Shown: piece after piece, positions 1 through 12,387 of the stretch
Position numbering within the stretch: the stretch's first letter is position 1
Layout: every line of letters begins with the position of its first letter
Assembly: GCA_003049465.1 (NCBI GenBank)
Contig: PYSS01000032.1
Location: 62,001 to 126,000, forward strand
Source of the DNA: Magnaporthiopsis rhizophila
Lineage: Eukaryota > Ascomycota > Sordariomycetes > Magnaporthales > Magnaporthaceae
DNA: 64,000 bases
Direction of reading: 5' to 3'
Position numbers and translations under genes: made by a program
Notes under the pieces: generated by a model
What the model saw: the letters and a program-made list of their open reading frames with translations, nothing else
Databases searched by the model: none
Told to the model about the DNA's origin: nothing

Positions 1-722
1 CCACCTCGACACTGCCGAATATGTCCTCGGGCCTACAAGTGGTCAGTGATGAATATGAGCGCGGTCAAGCGAGACAGAGAGGCGCTGCTGACCATGCGAT
101 GCGTCCAAAGTCTGGCGGATTCCTTGTCTGTTTGTGTAGACGCGGGCAGCGTGTGTAAGTCAGCCCACAAATCCGGTGCGCTCTACACTTTGACGTGGGA
201 CAAATGATGGCATTTCAATTCATAAGACGTTGATAAGGGCGTACATCACTCAAGTGCACCCAGCCGCTGCTGCCGCTGGAGCTGCCGCCGGATGCCATGG
301 GGCCGACGAACGCCTTGGCCTGAGCCCGAAGGTCCTCGTCCAAGTGGGCGTTCTGCGCGAGCACAGCGTTGAGGATCGGCATGAAGCGCGGGTTCTCCGA
401 GAATGACTGTGGCGTAGGCGGGAATGCCGTCGTCGTTCCAATGGCCAGGTCGCGCATCGGCGGGTTGCGATCAAGGAGGGTGAGGATGTGACTGCCCGGA
501 TTATTGTCGTCAGGGAACACTCGCTAGTTGGGCCCAGCGGCGCTGAGTATCAGCGGTATGTACCTAGGTGTATCTAGGTAGGTAGATATCGAACCATCTG
601 ACAAGAAGGGGGCTACCAACGATGTGAGGAGCGTTGTGCAAGTAGCTGGTGGCTCTACAGAAAGTTCTCGAGGGCGGCAGCACCCGTGAGGTGGCCGCAC
701 CTATCCTTGAGAGATACAGCAT
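1..722 (-). CDS. conserved fungal protein, probably mitochondrial, partial (5' part only)
   Basis: Partial gene whose 3' end lies left of the window. Proposed exons on the minus strand are 722-603 (tentative), 523-245, 127-93 and 32 to beyond 1. The three later exons join in frame and give a diagnostic run: HILTLLDRNPPMRDLAIGTT, then GWVHLSD, TRNPPDFGRIA and WPEDIFGSVEV, with the Trp codon split TG/G across the last junction. I recognise this as a widely conserved uncharacterised Pezizomycotina protein, from memory of the family. The first exon begins with ATG at 722 and encodes an Arg/Ser/Ala-rich, acid-free leader (MLYLSRIGAATSRVLPPSRT) like a mitochondrial presequence. Its donor at 602 (GTCAGA) is weak, so that exon is the least certain. 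No function can be assigned. Confidence 0.7.
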
Positions 723-1025
723 GTTTGCGGCTGTCTGAATGTTTGAGATTAATGGCTCGTCTGGCAAAAGAAGCAAGCTAAACCTGGATATTGATCAAAT
801 ATCGATTCGGCGATGCCGTCATTTTTTTTATGTGGCGGGGCTCGATGCACCATGAGCAGCCTGCGCCCCACCAAGACACGCTCCAACGCGGTCCACTCAA
901 CCAATTTACGCGTCCGTCTCGATTAATCCATCTCGAAAGCTCGCGTCAGGGGCACATTGCACCCACCATCAACGCATAACAGGAGAATCTGCCTGCCGCC
1001 ACGACCCGAACCGCACCGAGGCGTC
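723..1025. promoter_or_regulatory. divergent intergenic region
   Basis: 303 bp between the start of the minus-strand conserved gene and the ATG of DPB2; it presumably holds both promoters. No clear TATA box or repeat stands out. Confidence 0.4.
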
Positions 1026-3836
1026 ATGGCGGAATCCCACAGCACCCCTCGGCTGAGCCCGAAGAAGAAAAAGGCGCAGAAGCCGCTTGGAAATGGCTTC
1101 TTCGGCGGGGCTAGGCAAGCGTCGGCGAAGGAGGCGGCAGTACCCTCGAGCTCGATCCCGTCGTCGTCGCCGTCCTTCGCCACTCCCGCGCACACGCTGC
1201 GTCCCTTCAACCCCCAGAAGCCAGCGGGGGCCGCCATCCTACCCATACTGCTACCGCCCGCGACGCTCCGCCCACTCGCCTTCCGCACCTTCACCAAGAA
1301 GCACAGCCTGACGCTCTCATCGGCCGCCCTGCAGGAGCTCGCAGCCTTCGTGGGCCGCCACTGCGGCTCCGGCTGGCGCGAGGAGGGGCTGGCCGAGCGC
1401 GTGCTCGAGGAGGTGGCCAAGGCCTGGAAGGCCCGCAACGGCGGCGTCATCCTCGACGGTGCCAGCCCCGTGCTCAAGGACATCCTAAAGACCCTCGAGG
1501 GCAACATGAGTGGCGGCAAGATCGTCGCCGGTGCCAAGACCGGCCTGTCCCGCCAGAACAGTCTGCTGGATCCTTCCAGGGAGACGGACCACTCGTCCAC
1601 CACCCGCCTCGGCCTGCGGCCGCTGGTTGCCCTGCAGCGCGAGGACAGTCAAACGAGCATGGGCATGTCCGGCTTGGCTGTCGAGGATGAGCCCGACGAC
1701 GAGAAGCTCGGCGACCCACGACAGTGGCTCAAGGTTGTGGGCGCATACGACCAGCCCCGGATGATATACAATGTCGCCAAAAAGCACTTTGAGAGGTATG
1801 CTTCCGAGGAGGAGAGGGCGGGGGAGGATCGTGCAGCTCCACCCTCCCGTTGACATGTTGCCCAGTTGCTAATCTGGGATTTTTCTGTCCACCGCCCCTG
1901 GCACAGAGACGCCTCCAAACCCTCGATACTGCCACCAGCGTCGCACAAGACCACCCTCTTCCGGAACCGGTTCAACGTGATCCACCAACGGCTCATGCGC
2001 AACGAGGCCTTCCAGACGTCCGCCGTCGCCGACACCAAGCGAGGCTCCAACAAGCTGTCCCGCACGGCCTCGGCTGCCTCGTCGCAACAGCAGTCGTACA
2101 AGATCACGCCCGTGGCCAACCTGCTCGGCCGCCACGGCACCCACCACATGCTGCTGGGCATGCTCGTGGTCATGCCCGCCGGCGACCTGGCTCTCAGCGA
2201 CCTGTCCGGCACCATCTCTCTCGACCTCTCCCAGGCCGCCACCATCCCCGACGACTCGGCTTGGTTCGCCCCAGGCATGATCGTGCTCGTCGACGGCGTC
2301 TACGAGGAGGAGGACGACCGCCACGGCACCCACACCGCGGGCAAGGGCCTGACGGGGAGCAGCGGCATCGGCGGCACCATCGGCGGCCGCTTCCAGGGTT
2401 TCTTTGTCGGGCAGCCGCCCTGCGAGAAGCGCCGCGCCACCTTGGGCGTCAGCGGCCCCGAGGGCGACGGCCTCGAGCACACCATAGGGGGTGGCTTCGG
2501 CTGGATCGACTTCCTCGGCGTCGGCAGCGAGCGCGCCGTCGGGCCCCGCATGCGCAGGCTGGAGCATCGCCTCCTGCGCCAGCCGCACATGCAGCGCCCG
2601 CACCGGCTGCTGCAGGACGAGACGGCACCATCCGCAGCTGTTGCTTCCACTGCGCCGAGACGCGGGCGCATAGCAGTGCTCGGCGAGCTCAACCTGGATC
2701 AGCCCCGGGCGCTGCAGGCTTTGCGCAAGATCCTGGCGACGTACGCCTCGGAGCCAGAAGAGGGGACGGGTGATGGCGGGGAGGACGAGGGCGGCGGCAA
2801 TGACCCTGACGGCAGCGGACACGGAGGCGGTGGCGCTGGCAGGACGTGCGGCACCCCCATGGCCTTCGTCCTGACTGGCAACTTCTCGTCGCAGGCGGTC
2901 ATGGCGCGCAACGGGGGCGGCGGCGCAGATGGAGGCGGAGGCGGCGGCGGCGGCGGCAGCATAGAGTACAAGGAGTACTTCGACTCCTTGGCCGGCACAC
3001 TCGCCGAGTTCCCGTCCCTCCTGCGCGAATCTACCTTCGTCTTCGTCCCCGGCGACAACGACGGCTGGGCCTCGGCCTTTGGCGCCGGCGCCGCCGTGCC
3101 GCTGCCGCGGAAGCCCGTCCCGGACCTGTTCACCTCGCGCGTGCGCAGAGCCTTTGCCACTGTCAACGCAGAGGCTCCTGCTTCTGCGGCGGCGCCGGGT
3201 CAACAGCAATCCTCCTCCGCCTTGACGCCCGGCGAGGCCGTCTTCACCACCAATCCCAGCCGCATGTCGCTGTTCGGGCCCAGCCACGAGATCGTGCTCT
3301 TCCGCGACGACATCTCGGCGCGCCTGAGGAGGTCCGCCGTGCGCTTGAAGACCTCGTCGTCTTCCGCCGCTGCCAACAAAGACGACGGAGACATCAGCAT
3401 GTCGGAGCCAGCCGGTAATGATGATGATTATGATGATACGAATAAAAATGATAATCACAATAGCAACCAGGCCGAGCCTGGGCCCATGGAAGTGGACACG
3501 GACGGACAAGACAAGCCCGCTGCCCCCGCAACCACCGAGGCGGACGTGCGGGCGGCGCAGAAGCTGGTCAAGACGCTGCTGGACCAGGGCTATCTGGCCC
3601 CGTTCCGCACCCAGGCCCGCCCCGTGCACTGGGACCACGCGTCGGCCCTGCACCTGTACCCCTTGCCCACGGCCATGGTGCTCGTCGACGCCACGGCCCC
3701 GCCCTTCTGCGTCACGTACGAGGGCTGCCACGTCGTCAACCCCGGCCCGCTCCTCGTGCCCGGCCGGAGGAGCGTCGCGCGGTGGATCGAGTACGATGTT
3801 GGGCGGAGGGGATGTCTGAGGGAGTGTCTGTTTTGA
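1026..3836 (+). CDS. DPB2: DNA polymerase epsilon subunit B (Dpb2)
   Basis: Essential non-catalytic second subunit of the leading-strand replicase Pol epsilon, which also links the polymerase to the CMG helicase in the nucleus (family knowledge). Exons 1026-1795 and 1907-3836 join in frame across a 111 nt intron (GTATGC donor, GCTAAT branch, CACAG acceptor), giving 899 residues. The Dpb2 pattern is visible in order: an N-terminal helical part, a Lys/Pro-rich start, an OB-like stretch (GDLALSDLSGTISLDLSQA ... PGMIVLVDGVYEEE), then the inactive calcineurin-like phosphoesterase fold (IAVLGELNLD, FVLTGNFSSQ, FVFVPGDNDGW, FTTNPSRMSLFGPSHEIVLFR) and the typical ending with ALHLYPLPTAMVLVDATAPP. Glycine- and Asp/Asn-rich insertions make it longer than the yeast protein. 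The first ATG of the frame is at 1026; upstream in-frame codons are not ATG. Confidence 0.95.
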
Positions 3837-4418
3837 CCGCCGTCTCTGTTTGTTTCGTGGACCTTTTTTTTTTTTTCCTATACGTTTTGAGTGTCTGTCC
3901 TCCGGCGAGGGAAAGAGGGCTTTGCATTCGGACAATGGGCAAAGAAAGCATGGCGTTTAGCGGTTCTATAATGGCTCGTGTATATATATCATGGTATTTA
4001 AAGAGAAATCAACACGATATGGCTGGCTGCTGTGAACTGATTTTATAACTTGTACAATGGCACGTAACGAAGATAAATCGTCCTTGGCCATACTACCGTC
4101 GGTGCCTCTGCAACTCGAAATAGAAGAGAGAAAAATCAAAAGACGCAGTCCCGGGTGTTATTCCCAGTCTTCTATATCCATCTACTTTGACGATATATCA
4201 TGACAGACCCCATCCCTCCCTAACCAAAACATTATCCTTTCATGTATTCTCATCTCTAGCGCATATCTAGGTCAGTCATGCGCTCCGGCATTTTGAATAT
4301 CCCACCGCAAATCAATCAAGGCAAAGCAATGACACACAAAAGACCTGCCATGGGGGTATGAACATTCACAAAATAACAATTTATAAATGAACAAGTCAAA
4401 TCGCGACCAGCAATCCAT
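3837..4418. other. convergent 3' intergenic region
   Basis: 582 bp between the 3' ends of DPB2 and the BRE4-like gene. It has a short T tract near 3865 and AT-richer sequence typical of fungal 3' UTRs. I see no gene in it. Confidence 0.6.
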
Positions 4419-7400
4419 CTACTCGAGGAGATTCACCTCCTCATCAAGGACTCCATACAGGTTCTCAATCTCCCGCTCCACCACCTTGAGCTCCTCCGCC
4501 ACCTGGCCCGTGACCAGCGCATAGGCGTACAGGAGCGCGTAGTCCCTCTCCTCGACGGGGATGCGGCCCGTCTTGGCCCACTGGCCCAGCTTCTGGACCG
4601 CCACCTCGGACGAGTCGCGCTGGACCAGTAGGCGGGCGGCGGCGTCGGCCGACGATGAAGGAGGTGACGTGGTGCTGCTGCCGCCGCTGCTACTGTTGTT
4701 GTTATGTCCCGCCGCCACCCCCACCGCGGCCGAAGCGTCGCCGGCGGCCCGGGCCCCCTCGGCAGCCGCCAGCACGGCCGCCGCGGCCCCGTGGTCCTTG
4801 CGGAACTGGAAGATCTTGGCCAGCAGCCGATCACGCGAGTTGGTGATGCTCGGGACGGACTCGGTGAGCGGGTACTCGAGCATCAGAGAGCTCGCCAGCA
4901 CCTGGAACACGTGGCAGATGCGCTCGCACAGCACCGCACGCTCCTTGGCCGTGAAGAGGAGCAGCTCCCGCTCGCCTTCGCTCATGTGGCCCTTGCGCTG
5001 CGTCACCAGGCTCATGGCGTAGAAGGCGTCCAGGATCCGGTTCGTCGACGCAAGGATCCGCCCGCACGCCGCGGATGGGAACGGGCCTCGAAGCTCAAAC
5101 TCGCCAGCTGCTGCCAGCCTCAGCATTTCGAGGCGAGATGCTGGGGTAGATCAAAAGGACCAAAGTTAGGACGAGATCACGGCTCACGAGTCAAAAAGAC
5201 GCCCACTTACCGTATCGCTGCAGCGCAGCCTGTTCGCCAGTCTTCAGGTACGACCTGGTACAGTCACTCCGGAGGAGGATGGCAAGCGGCCCTCGCTTCC
5301 AGATCAGGCCCATTTGCAGGTAGAGAACCGAGAGCCCCTCCTTGAACTTCTTGCGCGCCGAGATGGGCCAGATGAGACGGCAGACTATGAGGCCCCAAAT
5401 GATACCCACGGTGACGGCAACCGATCGATGCAGCGCGATCTCGCCAATCCAGGGGGTCAGGCCACCCTCGTCGTCATCATCATCCTCCACGCTCTGCGAC
5501 AGGCTGTAGGCATACAGGGCAGAGACGTTGTAAGCAAGTAGCGTCATACGCCCCAGCGGAGCCTTGCCCTTGGCCACTATCAGGTCGAAGTTGTAAAAGG
5601 CCACGCATGCGCCAAGCGCGCACAGAACAATGGCGTTGCCTCCGCTGATGAGCCAGTTGATCAGAAACAAGGACACGCCGAACAGAGTCCCGATAAACCG
5701 GGCGATGCCGGTAGTGTTGGAGGCGCCAACCGTCATGGAACAGACGATCATGAAGGAGAGCAGCCCCCACTCCCCGCGCCAGTGGGCGTAGGTAGGTCGT
5801 GTCGCCGGTATGAAGGCGAACATGGCCCAGAGCATGGCGCCGATGCCCACCTTGAGACCGAACCGGACTGTTTGGCGAGTTTGTCAGTGATGGGAACTAC
5901 TTGGTAGTGTAGAGCAATGATGGCAGGGGAGACCATGTCCAGGACCTACCATCATCCCGACCGCAACGCCTGAAAAACCGCAAGAGTTTCTGCGCAAGGA
6001 CCATCGTCGTCTTGTTGACGTCGGCCGCAGCCTGCCAGCTGTACGTGTCGCGGTGTGCCGTCATGGTGGAGGGAATTCCCTGGGGAAGCTGGGAGCGCCT
6101 GATACCTCGAACCGGCGCGGGCGTCGGACCTAGGAGATTCTCGCGCTCCGGGTCCTCGTACGGCAGCGGCAGGGCAGGGCGCGAGAACAAGTGCGTCCGA
6201 TCAGACCTCCAAAAGCAGAGCCAGCCCCAGGTGCGCTGCTTTCGGCCGTCCTCGGCGGCATGCTTCAGGTCGTCGAGCACGTCCAGATATTTGGACATCT
6301 CCTCGCCGAACGTCTGCAGGCTGAAACTGAAGTGGCCACACGCGGCGGCGACCTCTTCAAAGTCGGCCTCGAGGCTGTCCGAGTACGACGGACGTCCCAG
6401 CTCGATGATCTTATACAGCTCGTTAAGCGCGTTGGCGCGAGAGTCGTTGAACAGACTCAGGGCGTCGAGGAGGCTCGTCCGGAAGTTTCCATTGATGGTC
6501 ACCTCGTAATCCGGCGCCGAACCGAACACGGGCTCCCGGAGTATCTCCGAGAGGGTGTAGGCCAGCGACTTCATTGACGGACCGAGCAGAGCAATAAATA
6601 GTTCAAAGATCTCGGACGAGGTGCGGAATGCATGCATCTTGGCAGTGGGATATGCCGTGTTCGGCACGCTGTTGGACCTCGTCGCCCTGTGGCGCCTACC
6701 GCCGGGGCGATCACTATCGCTAGCGCTCTCGTCAAGCACCTCGTGAATGGCCGAGAGGACGTGGTTACGGTCCTGACCGCTCCTTAGCGTATTGGAGAGG
6801 GATCGGGACAGAAGAGGGGATGCGGGGCTCAGGACGGCCGATGGGCTCGACGCGTTCCCAGGCGACATGGTGAGAACGGAGCTCATCTGCTCCGACTCGT
6901 GTAGCAAAGCGAACTGGGTGTTGGCGGCACTACGCAGACCGCCTATGGACTGTGCCAGCGTCTCGATGGACTTGTACACCGCCTTGTCAAGTTGGTATAT
7001 CCGCTCGTGGCCCAGAAAATAGTGCTCGAACTTGGCGTCCCGGAGCACGTCGGTCATGGCCGTGTAGCTCGACGAGTAGACAGAGACCGCGCGGGAGAAC
7101 TCAGAAGACTGGAACTCCTCCTCGCGGCCGCTCAGAAAGCAGTGAGTGACGTACGACAGCATGTCGCCGAGCGACGTCGAGGCGGAGCCCATGGACTTGC
7201 GCAGCTGGTTGCGGGCCGAAGTCCGCCAGAGCAGCAAGTTGACTGATGCCGAGCAGGTAATGCCGATGACGAGCATCTTGAACACCTGGACGAGCTTGGT
7301 GTTGTCCCAAATGCTCGTGAACGTGGCGTTCTCCTTGGTCACAACGCTGATGATGGCCAGGGAGGCGAGGGTGCCGCCAACGTTGACGAGCGAGTTATTC

Positions 7401-7972
7401 ATGCGCTGCTTGACCCAGCCGATGAAGCCAAAGCCGCCTCCCACAAACACGATCAGAATCAAGCTGAAGGCGACGGTTGGGGCGTCGAGCACAGAGCCGA
7501 ACAGGACTGAGGTGGCCATGGACAGGACCGAGATCAGACCGGCGTATAGAGCGGCGCTGAAGGCTATCAGGACGGCCTGGATCATGGATCCTACCGTCCG
7601 GGAGGGGTGAAAGTAGACGGTAATGGTGGCCGTGACGTGCTTTCCGTCGGGCTTCCCCAAGAACTCGGCGAACGGCGGCACGAATGTCATCAGACTGCCT
7701 AGGACGTAGGCCAGAGTGCATTTGAGCACGCCTCGGCCCTTTGGAGTGCCCAGGAACTTGAACAAGGCGAGTATAGACTCGAGCGGGACCTGCGAGGCTC
7801 GCTTAAAGGTCCTCGCCAGGCCGCGGCGTGAGTATGAGGAGGCGGCATCGCTTGCATCGTCGCCGCCGTGGGAGCCGGCGATGGAAGGGGGGTGGCGGAG
7901 GGTGAATTGGCGACGCGAGCGCTCGCCGGTCGTGGGGATCACGAAAGTGCCATTGCGAAGTTTCTGCGCCAT
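4419..7972 (-). CDS. BRE4-like multi-pass membrane transporter (ArAE_2/FUSC-type)
   Basis: Three exons (7972-5950, 5867-5211, 5140-4419) join in frame over introns of 82 and 70 nt, both with good branch sites, to give 1133 residues, close to yeast Bre4 in length. The architecture is that of the putative ER/aromatic-acid exporter family. An N-terminal block of hydrophobic segments (LGSLMTFVPPFAEFLG ... SAALYAGLISVLSMATSVLF) is followed by a long cytosolic Ser-rich region. A second membrane block starts at VRFGLKVGIGAMLWAMFAFI with HWRGEWGLLSFMIV, and the tail (LRLAAAGEFELRGPFP) is strongly conserved in the family. The junctions restore QRYASRLEML and DDVRFGLK, which supports the model. Substrate is unknown; yeast Bre4 is linked to brefeldin A sensitivity. 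It shares its upstream region with the HAD gene. Confidence 0.88.
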
Positions 7973-8972
7973 TAAAGGGTAAAGTCAGCACAAAACGGGG
8001 GAGGAGGTATAGGACCAGGGGCAAGAAAGTCTTCGGTTTCCGGACGACAGGGCGATGATGGGGCGTACACTGCGCTTGGACGGGCGCAGGGGCGGCCACG
8101 GCCCTCCCGAGGAAGAATGGTGCGGGCTCATGAAGAAGGGCTCATTTCCTCAACTGGGCTCTGGTTGGGCGACGTAGCTGGCCTGCGCATTCTCTGGGAG
8201 ACTCGCTGCGGGGCGGGAGTCGGCGTCGCGGGCGCGCACAGCGAAAATGTGAGCTGCTTGTTTGCGACGCAGCAGGAAGAAGTGCTGGCGCCGTAGCTGA
8301 CCGACTAAGCTGCCGGCTCGGTACGCGCGGATGGCGCCGGTGATACAGGCGGCGCAAGGCTGTCGCAATAATCGGTGCGACACGGTGCGCACTAAGGTAT
8401 GTATGCCCGTAGTCAAGTCTAGTGCAACCCAAGGTCGAATGTTTATGTTCAGGTGCTCGCTATGTTTTGTTTGTTGGGGTGTTGCGCAGCGCAGCGCCTG
8501 CCCTCCAGGGATGGCCCAGGGATGGTGAATAAAAGAGACGGGATCTCCACCAAGTTGCGATTAATGCGCCGGGCGGCACCTTATCCCGGGCTGGGGTGCC
8601 GGATCGGGGCACAGTGCCTGCACAGCCTCTGTTAAGGCCTATTATGCATCCGACCGATCGTCTCGAGTCGACGGGTCGTGCCGAGATCGTCTGCTCTGGC
8701 ACTCTGGCAAGTACCTATCTACCTACCTATACACGGGATCGGTTCTGTTGCAATAAGACATCTATCGATACTTGCGAGTGCCTTGTGTCCAACCCAACGC
8801 AGTTCTATTGTAGCCAAGTCCATTCAGACACCAAGGTCGAGAGCACAGTATCTGAACTGTTCAAATCTCGAGTAACCCACCCACCCCGCACTCGCGGCCT
8901 CTCACGGCACACCAGGTGTTAGTTACAATACGGTATAAACACCCCGGTGCTGTGTGACATGGCATACATCAG
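7973..8972. promoter_or_regulatory. divergent intergenic region
   Basis: 1.0 kb between the start codons of the BRE4-like transporter and the HAD phosphatase; the likely promoters and leaders of both. It contains a CTACCTACCTAT-type tract near 8711-8730. I see no supported gene. Confidence 0.5.
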
Positions 8973-10076
8973 ATGCTCGCTCGCCTCGCGCCACATCGCC
9001 ACGCCGTGCTCACGCCGTACATGCGCAGGCTTCTCTCCGCCATGGCAGCCAGGAAACCGCGCCAGTTTGCCCCTCTGAGGCCCGGCGCGCCCTCGGAGGG
9101 GTCCCCAGCGCTGCAGGGCGTTATTTTCGGTATGTGAATACACCAACGAAACCCGAAGCCCCCCACCAGGCTAATACCGACGGCTCGCCAAGATGTCGAC
9201 GGGACTTTGTGGTGAGTAGCATGCACGCAATTTCGGCACCTACCTAGGTACCTACCTAGCCTTGTGTGGATTAATCGAAGTGACAGGCAGACTCAGTGAA
9301 TCAAGTTGAGGAATGATAGCCTTGCGGTGCCTGCCGTCTAACCTAGACCTTGTACACACAGTAAACCCCAAAACTACATGTTCGCCGAAATGCGAGCAGT
9401 GCTCGGCATACCAAAGAGCGTCGATATTCTGGTAAGATTGTGCAAGTTCCTAATCCATGCCGTCTCCCGCTAATTCACCGCACAAAAGGACCACATATAC
9501 GGCCTCCCCACGCTCGAGGCGCGGGAAGAAGCCATGGAGTCCATCCGCGCCATCGAGCGCACCGCCATGGTGAACCAGGTCGCGCAGCCGGGGCTCGTCG
9601 AGCTGATGCGGTACCTCGACTCCCGCAACCTGCCCAAGGGGATCTGCACCCGCAACTTCCAGCAGCCCGTCGCGCACCTCCTGGCAAAGTTCCTCGCCGG
9701 CTCGCGCTTCGAGCCCGTCATCACGCGCGAGTTCCGGCCTCCAAAGCCCCATCCGGCCGGCATACTGCACATCGCCAAGTCGTGGGGCTTGGCGACGGCG
9801 GCGGCGGCGAAGCAGTCGGCAGGAGCTGGGGGTGATGATGTCGATGCTGATGTCGCCGCCGACGCCACTGGCCTGATCATGGTGGGCGACTCCGTCGACG
9901 ACATGACTGCGGGCCGCCGGGCTGGCGCCGCAACTGTGCTGCTGATGAACGAGGCCAACGCTCACCTGGCGGAACACGACGACACCGATCTAGTGATAAC
10001 GAGGTTGGATGATCTCATTGGGATCCTGGAGGGAGGGTTCAAATGTCGAGCAACAGCTCCCGCTGTCGCGGCTTGA
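8973..10076 (+). CDS. HAD-superfamily phosphatase-like hydrolase
   Basis: Four exons, 8973-9129, 9193-9211 (19 nt), 9362-9431 and 9489-10076, join in frame to 277 residues. All four HAD motifs are present. Motif I is FDVDGTLC (nucleophile Asp53, general acid Asp55), motif II is Thr136 in GICTRN, motif III is the Lys in RPPKPHPAGI, and motif IV is MVGDSVDDMTAGR. A helical cap lies between motifs I and II (YMFAEMRAVLGIPKSVDILDHIYGLPTLEAREEA). Family members use Asp-nucleophile chemistry on phosphate esters; the substrate here is unknown. The start at 8973 adds an Arg-rich, acid-free leader resembling a mitochondrial presequence. A second in-frame ATG at 9021 is the alternative. The DxD motif is split by intron 1 and completed by the microexon. 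A CCTAGGTACCTACCTAG tract lies in intron 2. Confidence 0.88.
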
Positions 10077-10820
10077 TTTCGCCCACCACGTAGAATATAT
10101 GCCTAGTTAGGGTTCAACGGGCATGGTGGGCGGTTCTTTATAAGTCTTCACTTACACGAATACGTCCGAGGGTTCACACTCATATTTTCTCGTGGTTTGT
10201 GCGACACCAAGGCAGGAAATCACAATAGGATGGCTTTTATGACAAGTGCTAATGCGGCTTCGGAATGGGATATCGATGTAGGCCCTTCGGAGAGCGAGGG
10301 CTGAAAGTAAGAGATATTATCATGAGGCGAGCTTGAGACCCCGCCTCGTAGCTGCCCCATGAAAAGAAATGGCAACGAAATGGAACCACGTGGCACCGAT
10401 GCTTGGATTTGACGCGAGAGCCAGAAATAACAAATAACCATATGCCGTACCCTTTGAAGGCTCTGTTAGTCGAAATAAAACGAGGGGAGACAATCAGAGA
10501 AATGAACACGTTAGATGTGACACAGATAAACCAATTATTCCCAATCATTCGTCTAGTCGAATAACCCAAGCTGTGATTCCCGCTCGATGTCGAATGCGCG
10601 CCGATGGCCGCTTGTTGTTAGCCTTCTCTTCGCTGCCCGTCGGCCGTCTGTTTCGGGGGCGGCGAGGGTGGTCCGGGGGCTCTGGGGGCCGGTCGAGTCG
10701 GGAGGCCAAAGGTCGCTCTGCTCGCGCTCCCTGGGGCAACGGGGTAGGGGCTGGCGGGATGATCAGTCGAGGAGGCGTTGCGGTAGCCACCCGAGACCGC
10801 GGGCATGGAGCCTGTCGAGG
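10077..10820. other. convergent 3' intergenic region
   Basis: 744 bp between the HAD gene and the MAPKK gene, which converge here. No conserved reading frame or RNA gene is recognisable. Confidence 0.55.
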
Positions 10821-12387
10821 CTATTCGTGATCCCAGTCCCGAATGAACAGCCCCTCCACCTGCTCCGCCAAGCCCGCCGAACCCTCCGCCCCGCGTTGTC
10901 GGGGATCGGTTCGAAATGCTGGTTTGTTGGCTTCGGGTGACAACAATGCGCCCACTATGGGGATCTCACCTGATGTTGGGGTCTCTAATGTACCATCATC
11001 TTCACTCGTCCGCAGCAGATCCTGCGTCGCGGGCGACAGCTGCGGGGCAAGGTGCGACTTGCGATTGTCGCGCTCCATCAACCCAAAGGCCCACTCGCGC
11101 AGGTCGACAGGAGTCCTCTTGGCAGCCTGCACGAACGGGTCTCGGTCCTGCACGGGAGTAGGTAGGTACTGGTCAGCACAGGCCGCAAGCTACACACCAT
11201 GTATCATCGGTTGGCAGCGCGCCCAACGACTCACAAAGAGCTCTTGAGGCGTCGGCCTCTCGTCTGGGCTCTTGAAAAGACACTTCTGGATCATGTCCTC
11301 GAGAATCTGCGGGAATGCGTCGCTCTTGGGGAGCTTGGGGGCCGGCTCGTGCACAATCTGTTGCAGCAGGTCGAGAATACCGGCAGGTGCGGACTCGGCA
11401 TCGGAAAGCTGCTCACTAGCCGCGAACGGGAACTTGCCGATGGCAAGCTCCATGATAGTAAGGCCAAAACTCCACACGTCTGACTTGACCGTATACTTCT
11501 CTCCCTGAATCCGCTCAGGCGCCATGTAGGTTGATGTTCCGACAAACGTGTCGGCAATCGAGTTGACGAGCTCGCCCGACACACCAAAGTCGCACAGCTT
11601 GATCGATCCCCTGGAGTTGACGAGGATGTTTGACGGCTTGATGTCGCGGTGCATGATGTGGTGCTTGGAGTACAGGTAGGTCAGGCCGCCCAGAGTTGCC
11701 TCGGCGATCTTGCCCAAGACATCGACCCGGATAGGGCCAAATACCCTCGACACGCGATCCAGAGAACTTTCGACCCAAGACAGACGGATTGTTAGAATAA
11801 CGAGCGCCTCCGCCAGGGCAGCCAGCAAAGGTCAGACCTCGTGTGTCCGCCTCAGGGGTAGTGGGGAGATCAAGCTCACCCAACATCAGCGTATTCCATG
11901 CACATGATGACGTCGTTGTTCTCATTGAGGAAGGCACCGTAGAATGTGACGATGTACTCGGAATTGCAGCTGTGCATGATCTGGAGCTCTCGAACTATGC
12001 GCTTGCGCATCTCTCGCTTCGCCTCGACATGAATGACCTGGAGCCAGGGGGTTTGGCACGTCAGCAACTGCTCCTCGACTCCGTCCACCAAGGGCACAGC
12101 GTGGGAATCGGCGGACTGCTCACCTTGCGGGCCATAATTGTGTTTGTCGGCTTGTGCATGACCTTGCTAACAGTGCCTCCGTTGCCGGAACCAAGGTCCT
12201 TGATCACCTCCAGATCCTCTGGACGCAAGTCCAGGTTGAACTCAATTCCGATTTCCAGTTGCGCGTGCTCCGAGTCTCTGTGCGATGGGGCCTCCATGGT
12301 CGGCGGAGGTTTCGGCGCAGCAGGTGTCAGGGCGAGCCCCTTGACGTTCCTGCGCTTCATGGAGCGCGGCGCAAACGGGTCGGCCAT
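10821..12387 (-). CDS. MST7: MAP kinase kinase, Ste7/Fuz7/Mst7 class
   Basis: Dual-specificity MAPKK of the pheromone/invasive-growth cascade; in plant-pathogenic ascomycetes this class activates the Pmk1/Fus3-type MAPK that controls infection structures (family knowledge). Exons 12387-12124, 12037-11880, 11766-11235 and 11147-10821 join in frame to 426 residues. Visible are a basic-hydrophobic MAPK docking site near residues 11-20 (KRRNVKGLAL), glycine loop GSGNGG (66-71), Lys88 in MARK, catalytic HRDIKPSN (Asp182), DFG (Asp200) and the MAPKK activation loop SIADT with phosphorylatable Ser210 and Thr214. The C-terminus (AAKRTPVDLREWAFGLMERD) is the conserved tail of filamentous-fungal orthologues. 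Assignment to Ste7 rather than Mkk1 or Pbs2 rests on the N-terminal sequence, from memory. The third intron holds a GTAGGTAGGTAC tract. Confidence 0.93.

Noticed and set aside
1869..3935. 688-codon open frame antisense to DPB2
   Set aside because: It mirrors the GC-rich third positions of a confident gene. The translation is Arg/Ala/Gly-rich with no domain, so it is a shadow frame.
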